A stretch of DNA of 41,177 nucleotides from a virus, in IMG/VR virus record IMGVR_UViG_3300029319_000049, positions 1 to 41,177 of that record. One strand, given 5' to 3'. The notes below the pieces were generated by a model. That model was not told the DNA's origin, searched no databases, and saw only the letters and a list, made by a program, of their open reading frames with translations. Position numbers and translations under genes: made by a program. This document shows positions 6,427 through 11,052 of the stretch, in pieces (within the stretch, counting starts at the first letter, position 1; every line of letters starts with the position of its first letter).

Positions 6427-6569
6427 TGCAACAATTTATGGGTGCATATTTACAACAGTTTATCACAGCTCAAATAGTTGTGTTATATATGCAACATAAC
6501 CTGGCCCAGGTGTGTAAGGTGTGTAAACTGTGTAACTAGGTGCTTACCAAGTGTGTAATAAGTGCAACA
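6427..6569 (+). repeat. three TGCAACA direct repeats
   Basis: Identical 7-mers at 6427-6433, 6490-6496 and 6563-6569, spaced 63 and 73 bases. Also CAACAATTTAT near 6429 and CAACAGTTTAT near 6453 form an 11-mer direct repeat with one mismatch. They interleave with the TGTGTAA repeats, suggesting a protein-binding region. Confidence 0.5.
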
Positions 6570-6602
6570 CGCTGTATATACACAATATCAGTAAGTTACA
6601 CA
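6511..6602. repeat. iteron-like TGTGTAA repeats
   Basis: TGTGTAA occurs at 6511-6517, 6520-6526 and 6529-6535, i.e. three tandem copies with an exact 9-base period, again at 6552-6558, and in reverse orientation (TTACACA) at 6596-6602. Such short phased repeats are typical binding sites for an initiator or repressor. The 9-bp period is not a helical turn, so neighbouring sites would face different sides. Confidence 0.65.
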
Positions 6603-6736
6603 CTATGTGGGGTATCGCCCACCACCCCTATATGCGTTATACGTTAATGGTGTGTGCAGAAAATTAGCAATTATGGATGTTAATCAGATTAGGTATATGT
6701 AATTTGCAGGTTTTTAGGAAATACCCTGTTAACTTG

Positions 6737-6766
6737 TTGACAGGTTAAAGCAAATCACTTTAAGAT
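6737..6766 (+). promoter_or_regulatory. sigma-70-like promoter for the rightward genes
   Basis: Perfect -35 TTGACA at 6737-6742 and a -10-like TAAGAT at 6761-6766 with an 18-base spacer. Transcription would start about 6-8 bases downstream, at or next to the ATG at 6774, so the first message would have little or no leader. No other -35/-10 pair of this quality is seen on the plus strand in this region. Confidence 0.6.
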
Positions 6767-6773
6767 ATGCTAT

Positions 6774-6956
6774 ATGAAAACATTAATGTTACACTTAATA
6801 CCCATCTTATTACTATCATGTGCTACACCAAGTGATCCTGGATGTTCATATTATTATATAGGAAGTGCATTGGATGAAGAAGGGGAATATGATATAATAG
6901 AAATACCTGAAATGGGATGTGAAGATGAACTAGGGAAGGGATGGCCTATTGAATAA
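6774..6956 (+). CDS. small lipoprotein, 60 aa
   Basis: Type II signal peptide: a short basic start (MK), hydrophobic stretch LMLHLIPILLLS and lipobox LLSC with Cys16 as the lipidation site, followed by CATPSDPG. The mature part of about 45 residues is acidic with two further Cys, Cys24 and Cys49, which could form a disulfide. It would be anchored in the inner or outer membrane of the host; small phage lipoproteins often act in superinfection exclusion or lysis, which is unproven here. No Shine-Dalgarno precedes the ATG and the promoter lies immediately upstream, so leaderless translation is likely. Overlaps the next gene by 8 bases. Confidence 0.7.
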   Translation: MKTLMLHLIPILLLSCATPSDPGCSYYYIGSALDEEGEYDIIEIPEMGCEDELGKGWPIE

Positions 6957-7488
6957 ACACGCTGAATACATGAAACAGTATCATAAGGAGAAACATGCTG
7001 CAGATCCTATTGCATATAAGTTAGATATAATGCTTAGAGCTGCAAGAACGAGGGCTATAAAGAAGAAAGTTAGGTTTAATTTAGATATAGACTATTTGAA
7101 GAGTATAGCTACAGAGTACTGTCCCTACTTCCCACATATAAAACTAGCTTATGCACCACGTAAAAGAAAAGGTATACGACTAGCTTCACCATCTTTAGAT
7201 AGGATAATACCTAAGAAAGGGTATATTAGAGGGAATGTAGAGATTATATCTATGAAAGCTAATATGATTAAATCCAATGGAACATCAAAGGATCTCTATA
7301 CAATAGCAGATAGGGTATATGAATTTGAGAGAGGATATAATGGAGTTCTGTCCATTTCACCTAATGAACCATTAGATGTATATCGGAAGAGGATCAGATA
7401 TTATACCGCCTCCAACTTAGTTGGATACAGTTATACTCAGGTTTTCAACTTTGTCAACAACAAAATAAAGGGATGGAAGAAGTCATGA
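6949..7488 (+). CDS. HNH-like endonuclease, 179 aa
   Basis: The core reads YCPYFPHIKL (about residues 57-66), then ASPSLDRIIPKKGYIRGNV and EIISMKANMIKSNGT (about 79-112). The 'PSLDRI..KGY..GNV..IS..AN..K' signature is that of small phage HNH-type endonucleases, where it carries the second part of the metal-binding beta-beta-alpha fold; a single Cys remains in the first part, so the usual zinc site is reduced. Such nucleases sit near terminase genes in many phages and can help packaging or act as homing enzymes. A TTG at 6949 is taken as start because AAGGG lies 8 bases ahead; the first ATG (6970) has no ribosome site. Activity is inferred. Confidence 0.65.
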   Translation: MNKHAEYMKQYHKEKHAADPIAYKLDIMLRAARTRAIKKKVRFNLDIDYLKSIATEYCPYFPHIKLAYAPRKRKGIRLASPSLDRIIPKKGYIRGNVEIISMKANMIKSNGTSKDLYTIADRVYEFERGYNGVLSISPNEPLDVYRKRIRYYTASNLVGYSYTQVFNFVNNKIKGWKKS

Positions 7489-7607
7489 AAAACGAAAAAT
7501 GCGAATTATGTGAAAAGCTGCAGACAAACTCATGTGCTAGGTGTAATAAAGAAACACATATATCCTGGCAGATAGCAGTAAATATGGGAGAGAAAGATGA
7601 ACGATAG
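7485..7607 (+). CDS. tiny zinc-ribbon-like protein, 40 aa
   Basis: Contains two Cys knuckles, CELC (residues 6-9) and CARC (17-20), plus His25, the layout of a small zinc ribbon of the kind found in anti-sigma, RNA-polymerase-binding or nucleic-acid-binding phage peptides. Start ATG at 7485 follows GGAAGAAGTC, and overlaps the preceding stop as ATGA; the end overlaps the next gene by 11 bases. Function unknown. Confidence 0.7.
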   Translation: MKNEKCELCEKLQTNSCARCNKETHISWQIAVNMGEKDER

Positions 7608-7896
7608 ATATGAGATAAACCTGATAGGGGATCGCTACAGAAATAAACTTGACAAATCAAGAAAAAAAGATATATATGTTAACTTACTAGAGAAGTTTTA
7701 TAGACATCTTATCAAAGGTGGTAGAGGTACTGGAATACATCTTCCTCATTCCAGAGTATATTACGTTAGAGCAGCAATGCGAGAAGACAAAGAGTTTATT
7801 AAAAGGTTAGGTTATGTGCCTACCTTAGAGGAAGTAGAAAGAGCCCTCGATGCAGAAAGCAGAGCAGGGCGAGGAGTGTATGAGAGCAGTGACTAG
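7597..7896 (+). CDS. hypothetical basic protein, 99 aa
   Basis: Unrecognised. Basic N-terminal half (RYRNKLDKSRKK; KFYRHLIKGGRGTGIHLPHSR) and a helical acidic C-terminal half (TLEEVERALDAESRAGRG). ATG at 7597 follows GGGAGAGAAAG. Last gene before a 176-base gap that holds inverted repeats, so it may close the first rightward gene group. Confidence 0.75.
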   Translation: MNDRYEINLIGDRYRNKLDKSRKKDIYVNLLEKFYRHLIKGGRGTGIHLPHSRVYYVRAAMREDKEFIKRLGYVPTLEEVERALDAESRAGRGVYESSD

Positions 7897-7906
7897 GTTT
7901 TCCTTT

Positions 7907-8016
7907 ACTCACACATTGAATAGTCCCTCTATGAGTTGGCCTTACGTCTGTGGAGTTCGAGTCAGCATCCGAGATCTAGCAATTCCATTCGGAAGATAGC
8001 TAAATCGGTTGTGAGT
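7907..8016 (+). ncRNA. candidate structured RNA in gap
   Basis: ACTCACA at 7907-7913 is perfectly complementary to TGTGAGT at 8010-8016, closing a ~96-base region. Inside, CCGA-g-AT (7969-7975) pairs with ATTCGG (7987-7992). The region is richer in GC than its surroundings and has no gene. It shares a CCTTACG core (7941-7947) with the leader of the coat gene (CCTTACG at 19175-19181). Whether it is an RNA element is inference. Confidence 0.35.
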
Positions 8017-8023
8017 ATTGGAT

Positions 8024-8050
8024 TGAGGGGTGTGTTTGTCATACCCCTCA
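8024..8050 (+). repeat. strong GC-rich hairpin
   Basis: TGAGGGGTGTG (8024-8034) pairs with CATACCCCTCA (8040-8050) across a 5-base loop: 11 bp including one G-U. No T-run follows, so it is not a classical terminator; it may be an RNA-processing or stability hairpin, protecting the 5' end of the downstream message. Confidence 0.65.
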
Positions 8051-8072
8051 TAAACTAGATTAAGGAAATAAA

Positions 8073-8243
8073 GTGACAGAAGTGTTGAAGATGACAGCAT
8101 GTATCGTGGGGGTATTCTTTTCGTATAGCTCCTTACACTTCTTATTACAGGGAGATCTTGTAATGTTTGTCGCTGTATTACCACTAACAGCAGCATTTGT
8201 GTGGTGGTATAGTCGATACATGAATATACGTAAGGGGATATAA
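8073..8243 (+). CDS. small two-span membrane protein, 56 aa (holin candidate)
   Basis: Starts at GTG 8073 with TAAGGAAATAAA in front. Two hydrophobic segments, about residues 7-25 (MTACIVGVFFSYSSLHFLL) and 29-46 (LVMFVAVLPLTAAFVWWY), joined by a very short turn QGD, followed by a basic tail (SRYMNIRKG). Size and topology fit a small holin with two membrane spans and a positive C-terminus, but its place ahead of virion genes rather than with an endolysin means the role is only a possibility. Confidence 0.6.
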   Translation: MTEVLKMTACIVGVFFSYSSLHFLLQGDLVMFVAVLPLTAAFVWWYSRYMNIRKGI

Positions 8244-8477
8244 ATGGCACATCCAAATAGAAGTAAAAGAGTACCAAGTACAAGTGTAAAAAGAACAGGT
8301 GGACTTACAGGGACAGATGCAAAAAATTTTTTAAGTGTTCTCACTGGAGGTAAATCAAGACTAATTGAAAAAGCTTTTAGTGGAGGCTTTTCAGGATCAG
8401 GCAGATCAGGCGGTGGAGGCGGAGGCGGATCAACGCTTACCACAGGAAGTAAGATTAAAAAACCTAAGAAAAAGTAG
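8244..8477 (+). CDS. small basic Gly-rich protein, 77 aa
   Basis: Lys/Arg-rich and Ser/Gly-rich, with a run of seven glycines near residues 56-62 and a Lys-rich C-terminus (KIKKPKKK). Mostly disordered. Follows directly on the stop of the membrane protein (TAA then ATG), with AAGGGGATATAA as ribosome site. First of a set of five basic proteins between 8244 and 9442. No family recognised; a nucleic-acid-binding or virion-internal role is plausible from charge only. Confidence 0.75.
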   Translation: MAHPNRSKRVPSTSVKRTGGLTGTDAKNFLSVLTGGKSRLIEKAFSGGFSGSGRSGGGGGGGSTLTTGSKIKKPKKK

Positions 8478-8777
8478 ATGGCTAGGAAAAAAACAAAACC
8501 TATTAGACGCACTACCAAAGGTAAAGGAGCTAACTACCGACCTACAAAACAAGGTGCAGGTATGACAGCTAAAGGAGTAAGAGCCTATCGCAAGAAGAAT
8601 CCTGGCTCTAAATTGAAAACTGCTGTAACAGGCAAAGTCAAGAAAGGCAGTAAAGCTGCAAAAAGAAGAAAGTCTTATTGTGCAAGGTCACTAGGACAAC
8701 TGAAGAGAAGTTCGGCAAAAACAAGAAATAATCCGAACTCTCGTATTAGACAAGCAAGAAGAAGGTGGAAATGCTAA
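8478..8777 (+). CDS. conserved highly basic phage protein, 99 aa
   Basis: Extremely Lys/Arg-rich. Middle and end carry GMTAKGVRAYRKKNPGSKL, then KKGSKAAKRRKSYCAR and a C-terminus SRIRQARRRWKC. The pattern 'MTAKGVxAYRxxNPGSKLxTAVT..KxGSKAAKRRKS(F/Y)CAR...RxWxC' is one I recognise from many marine and T4-like or podovirus genomes as a conserved uncharacterised protein; two Cys (in CAR and at the very end) are part of it. Probable DNA binding or packaging-related function is inferred from charge and position upstream of the terminase. Starts immediately after the previous stop. Confidence 0.8.
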   Translation: MARKKTKPIRRTTKGKGANYRPTKQGAGMTAKGVRAYRKKNPGSKLKTAVTGKVKKGSKAAKRRKSYCARSLGQLKRSSAKTRNNPNSRIRQARRRWKC

Positions 8778-8962
8778 TGGAAAAAATATATAGAACAAAT
8801 CAAAAAGTAATTACATACCCTATTATTGATATTGAAAAAGGTCTTGATAAAAAATATAGAGGTATTCCTTATACCCCTAAGAAAAGTGTTACAGGTATAT
8901 CTTATAGAGCAGGTATGTATCGAGGTACAGAAAACCAAGTAACTATACGACACAGAAGTTAA
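8777..8962 (+). CDS. hypothetical small protein, 61 aa
   Basis: Start ATG at 8777 overlaps the previous stop (TAATG), with AAGGTGG 8 bases ahead; a GTG at 8765 and an ATG at 8771 are possible alternatives. Basic, with Tyr-Arg-Gly motifs: KKYRGIPYTPKK and ISYRAGMYRG, two copies of a loosely repeated 'YRxxxY' unit. A weak resemblance to YRG-containing small domains of cyanobacteria and phages is noted but not relied on. Confidence 0.7.
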   Translation: MEKIYRTNQKVITYPIIDIEKGLDKKYRGIPYTPKKSVTGISYRAGMYRGTENQVTIRHRS

Positions 8963-8963
8963 T

Positions 8964-9140
8964 ATGGCTGCGAAAAAGAAAAAGAAAACTAAGAAGAAAA
9001 AAGGAGCTACTCCTACAAACCCTGCACTATATGCAAGAGTAAAGGCAGCAGCTAAAAAGAAGTTTAAAGTTTATCCTTCAGCTTACGCTAATGGATGGTT
9101 AGTTAGAGAATATAAAAAGCGTGGTGGTGGTTATAGATAA
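8964..9140 (+). CDS. conserved basic phage protein, 58 aa
   Basis: Lys-rich start (MAAKKKKKTKKKKG), then NPALYARVKAAAKKKFKVYP and SAYANGWLVREYKKRGGGYR. The 'xYPSAYANGWLVxxYKxRGGxY' ending is a widespread short phage domain that I recognise in structural-module regions of marine phages, often fused to other virion proteins; no function is established. No good ribosome site is visible; it lies one base after the previous stop and ends in TAATG with the next gene, so coupled translation is likely. Confidence 0.75.
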   Translation: MAAKKKKKTKKKKGATPTNPALYARVKAAAKKKFKVYPSAYANGWLVREYKKRGGGYR

Positions 9141-9442
9141 TGGCCAAACCAACAGGAGGATTAGCAGCGTGGTTTGGTAAAGGTCCTAAAGGGGACTGGG
9201 TAGACATAGGAGCACCTAAGAAAAAAGGGAAGTTTCAACCTTGTGGCAGAAAGTCTGCTAAGAAGAGTAAAAGAAAATACCCTAAATGTGTTCCTAGATC
9301 AAAAGCTAAAAGTATGACAGCAGCACAAAGGAAGAGTGCTGTTAAAAGGAAGAGGTCAAAAGCACAAGGCGTTGGAGGAAAACCTACCAATGTTAGAACT
9401 TTCGCAAAGAAACGAAAGAGAACAACAAAAAGGAAAAAGTAA
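9140..9442 (+). CDS. conserved basic phage protein, 100 aa
   Basis: Starts MAKPTGGLAAWFGKG, then GDWVDIGAPKKKGKFQPCGR, RKYPKCVPRSKA and SKAQGVGGKPTNVRTFAKK near the C-terminus. The 'WVDIGxPKKxGKxxPCGR...YPKCxPxxKAxxM' pattern is a recurrent uncharacterised phage protein (I believe of the DUF5872 type, from memory). The two conserved Cys (in PCGR and PKC) may bind a metal. Highly basic, so DNA binding is plausible. Start overlaps the previous stop (TAATG). Confidence 0.75.
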   Translation: MAKPTGGLAAWFGKGPKGDWVDIGAPKKKGKFQPCGRKSAKKSKRKYPKCVPRSKAKSMTAAQRKSAVKRKRSKAQGVGGKPTNVRTFAKKRKRTTKRKK

Positions 9443-9456
9443 TATAGGAGATAATT

Positions 9457-9597
9457 ATGAAAAGATTACTAACAATTGCTATTATAGGTCTTACTCTTAC
9501 AGGGTGTGCAGCATCACAAATATCTTTGACTGCATCAGCACCTAAAGGTAAAGACTTAGATATCACTATTAAGACTAAAGAACAAAAAGCTGAATAA
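9457..9597 (+). CDS. small lipoprotein, 46 aa
   Basis: Type II signal peptide MKRLLTIAIIGLTLTGC with lipobox LTGC and lipidated Cys17; the mature part is only about 30 residues (CAASQISLTASAPKGKDL...). Ribosome site ATAGGAGATAATT is excellent. Size resembles an Rz1-type outer-membrane spanin subunit, but no partner inner-membrane spanin overlaps or adjoins it, and the mature peptide is not Pro-rich, so this is only one possible reading. Second lipoprotein in the window. Confidence 0.75.
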   Translation: MKRLLTIAIIGLTLTGCAASQISLTASAPKGKDLDITIKTKEQKAE

Positions 9598-9598
9598 C

Positions 9599-9799
9599 AT
9601 GGAAAGAGCCAGAAATGAACATGGTCATTATATTGCAGATGATCCAGAAACTAAAAATGTTAATGAAGCATATAAACCGATTAAGTATTATCTAATAGAA
9701 GAAAAGATACTTAATCTTATTCTACAAAATGTGGCACAATTACCACATGTCTTAATAGATCCAAAGACTAAGAAAGTTATACAAGAAGTAGAGGAGTAA
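9599..9799 (+). CDS. hypothetical protein, 66 aa
   Basis: Unrecognised, mixed charge, with a hydrophobic-amphipathic helix (YYLIEEKILNLILQNVAQLPHVL). No clear ribosome site; it begins one base after the lipoprotein stop and could be translated by reinitiation. Followed after five bases by the next gene, whose GAGGAG site lies in its last codons. Confidence 0.65.
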   Translation: MERARNEHGHYIADDPETKNVNEAYKPIKYYLIEEKILNLILQNVAQLPHVLIDPKTKKVIQEVEE

Positions 9800-9804
9800 T
9801 ATCC

Positions 9805-9978
9805 ATGCCAATGGTTGGAGATAAAAAGTTTTCTTATACTGATCAAGGTAAAAGAAAAGCAAAACAATATGCCACTGAAACAAGTAAGTTAATGCATGTT
9901 GGCTACCGAAAAGGAGGAGGAGCTTTGAAAGTTGATTCTCCAAAAGGTAAGAAATGTTTATTTGGTATTAAGAAGTAA
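9805..9978 (+). CDS. conserved small phage protein (MPMVG type), 57 aa
   Basis: Begins MPMVGDKKFSYTDQGKRKAK and continues with YATETSK and a basic Gly-rich stretch. The N-terminal 'MPMVGxKKFxYTxxGxxxAKxYAxxT' motif is one I recognise as a recurrent short phage segment in marine genomes, either free-standing or at the N-terminus of virion proteins; function unknown. Ribosome site GAGGAG, start ATG at 9805, end overlapping the next start (TAATG). Confidence 0.75.
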   Translation: MPMVGDKKFSYTDQGKRKAKQYATETSKLMHVGYRKGGGALKVDSPKGKKCLFGIKK

Positions 9979-10319
9979 TGGCTATACCTACGTTTAAATC
10001 GTCAGCAGTAGCCTTATCATCAACCAATAGGACAACGATATATACAACTCCAAGCCTATCAAGAGCAGTAGTAACTTCTGTGATGATAGCAAATGTTGAT
10101 GCATCGAGTGCAGCCACAATAAAACTAGAGTGGTACGATGCGTCAGCAACAACATACTTCGCACTAACTGGAGCATATAGTGTTGCAGCAAATGGTTATT
10201 TGATTATATCAGATACACCAATGTATTTTGATACAGGGGATTTGCTAACAGCTACAGCAGGTGCAGCAGATGACTTAACAGTTACAGCTTTCGTAGAAGA
10301 ATACTCAACAGGATTTTAA
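9978..10319 (+). CDS. putative virion structural protein, 113 aa
   Basis: Ala/Thr/Ser-rich, nearly free of Lys after the first residues, with alternating beta pattern (NRTTIYTTP, AVVTSVMIANVD, TIKLEWYDAS) ending in AFVEEYSTGF. This composition is typical of small beta-sandwich virion proteins such as decoration or tail-associated proteins, and contrasts with the basic genes before it. No family named. It overlaps the previous stop and is directly followed by the small terminase gene. Confidence 0.65.
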   Translation: MAIPTFKSSAVALSSTNRTTIYTTPSLSRAVVTSVMIANVDASSAATIKLEWYDASATTYFALTGAYSVAANGYLIISDTPMYFDTGDLLTATAGAADDLTVTAFVEEYSTGF

Positions 10320-10700
10320 ATGGCAAAAGAATTAACAGAAAAACAAAATGCTTTCTTAAATGCTTTATTCGGTGACGCATTAGGTGATTATCGAATGGCA
10401 ATGGACATTGCAGGATATGCTCCTTCAACTACAGTAAGAGATGTTACATCAGGACTACAGGAAGAGATCCTGCAAGGTTCAAGAGAGTATCTAGCAGCGA
10501 ATGCTCCAAAGGCAGCGATTGCTATTACAGGCGTTATAGATGATCCAACAGAATTAGGAAATAGAGATAAACTAACAGCAGCAAAGGATGTGTTAGATAG
10601 AGTAGGTGTAGTTAAACAAGAAAGACTAGAAGTGAATACTCCTTCTGGTTTATTTATTTTACCTGCTAAAAAGGAAGATGATGATGGAGATTCAGTATAA
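10320..10700 (+). CDS. terS: terminase small subunit
   Basis: DNA-recognition component of the packaging motor. N-terminal part KELTEKQNAFLNALFGDALG followed by YRMAMDIAGYAP matches the helix-turn-helix opening of small terminases ('xLTxKQxxFlxxLf...AxxxAGYs'); the middle AAIAITGVIDDPTELGNRDKLTAAKDVLDRVGVVKQE (about residues 65-100) is the oligomerisation-type segment seen in the family, and an acidic C-terminus follows. Length of 126 aa is normal. Ribosome site AGGATTTTAA. It lies just upstream of the large terminase, as expected, with one small gene in between. Confidence 0.85.
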   Translation: MAKELTEKQNAFLNALFGDALGDYRMAMDIAGYAPSTTVRDVTSGLQEEILQGSREYLAANAPKAAIAITGVIDDPTELGNRDKLTAAKDVLDRVGVVKQERLEVNTPSGLFILPAKKEDDDGDSV

Positions 10701-11052
10701 AAGAAAACTAGGTTCAACAGTTCCATTTGGATGGGAACTTGTTGGAGAGTCAAAAGATTTATTAAGAAGTGTTCCAGAGCAACAGGAATTATTAGAACAA
10801 GCAAAAGAACACACCAAGAGATCAAGTCTACGAGAAGTAGCGAAATGGTTATCAGCAAAGAGTGGGAGATCGATATCTCATGTAGCTCTTTACAAAATGT
10901 TGAAAAAAGATGAAAGCGAAAGAAATAGAAAAGCAGCTAACATCAGATGGCAGCGACTTAAAACCCAGGCAAGGGAAGAGACGCAGGAAGACCTCCAAGC
11001 GGAAGCGGAACTATACGAAAATAGTCAGGCCAAAGCTCAAGTCTCAAGCTAA
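10684..11052 (+). CDS. helix-turn-helix protein between the terminase genes
   Basis: Residues about 13-73 read VPFGWELVGESKDLLRSVPEQQELLEQAKEHTKRSSLREVAKWLSAKSGRSISHVALYKMLKK in outline: a 'PFGW...V..EQ.....A.......S.R..A..L......IS...L..ML' pattern that resembles the recombinase/resolvase-type DNA-binding region, with the recognition helix at ISHVALYKMLKK. No catalytic domain is present, so it is more likely a DNA-binding adaptor than a recombinase. ATG at 10684 is preferred because AAGGA lies 8 bases ahead; two ATGs occur just before it. It overlaps TerS by 17 bases and TerL by 143 bases in a different frame. C-terminus is Glu/Gln-rich and helical. Confidence 0.65.
   Translation: MEIQYKRKLGSTVPFGWELVGESKDLLRSVPEQQELLEQAKEHTKRSSLREVAKWLSAKSGRSISHVALYKMLKKDESERNRKAANIRWQRLKTQAREETQEDLQAEAELYENSQAKAQVSS

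Larger units (their letters stand above)
6153..6773. other. divergent non-coding region, about 620 bp
   Basis: Separates the leftward small-gene operon from the rightward late genes. No supported gene is seen on either strand. It holds AT-rich tracts, a short GGTTT/AAACC hairpin with a T-run, three TGCAACA copies, four TGTGTAA copies with one inverted copy, and a rightward promoter at its right end. This is the expected location for divergent promoters and possibly a replication origin; the origin role is inference only. Confidence 0.7.

Noticed and set aside
6349-6477. Possible 42-aa membrane peptide on the plus strand in the divergent region
   Set aside because: ATG 6349 opens a hydrophobic frame, but there is no well-spaced ribosome site, it overlaps the repeat cluster and hydrophobic frames are common in AT-rich DNA.
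7951-7985. TTCGAG and neighbouring sequence resembling a tRNA T-loop
   Set aside because: No T-stem pairs correctly, no acceptor stem or D-arm can be folded, and the 3' CCA end is missing.
8024-8050. Hairpin as an ordinary rho-independent terminator
   Set aside because: The stem is strong, but no T-run follows on either strand, so only the hairpin is reported.
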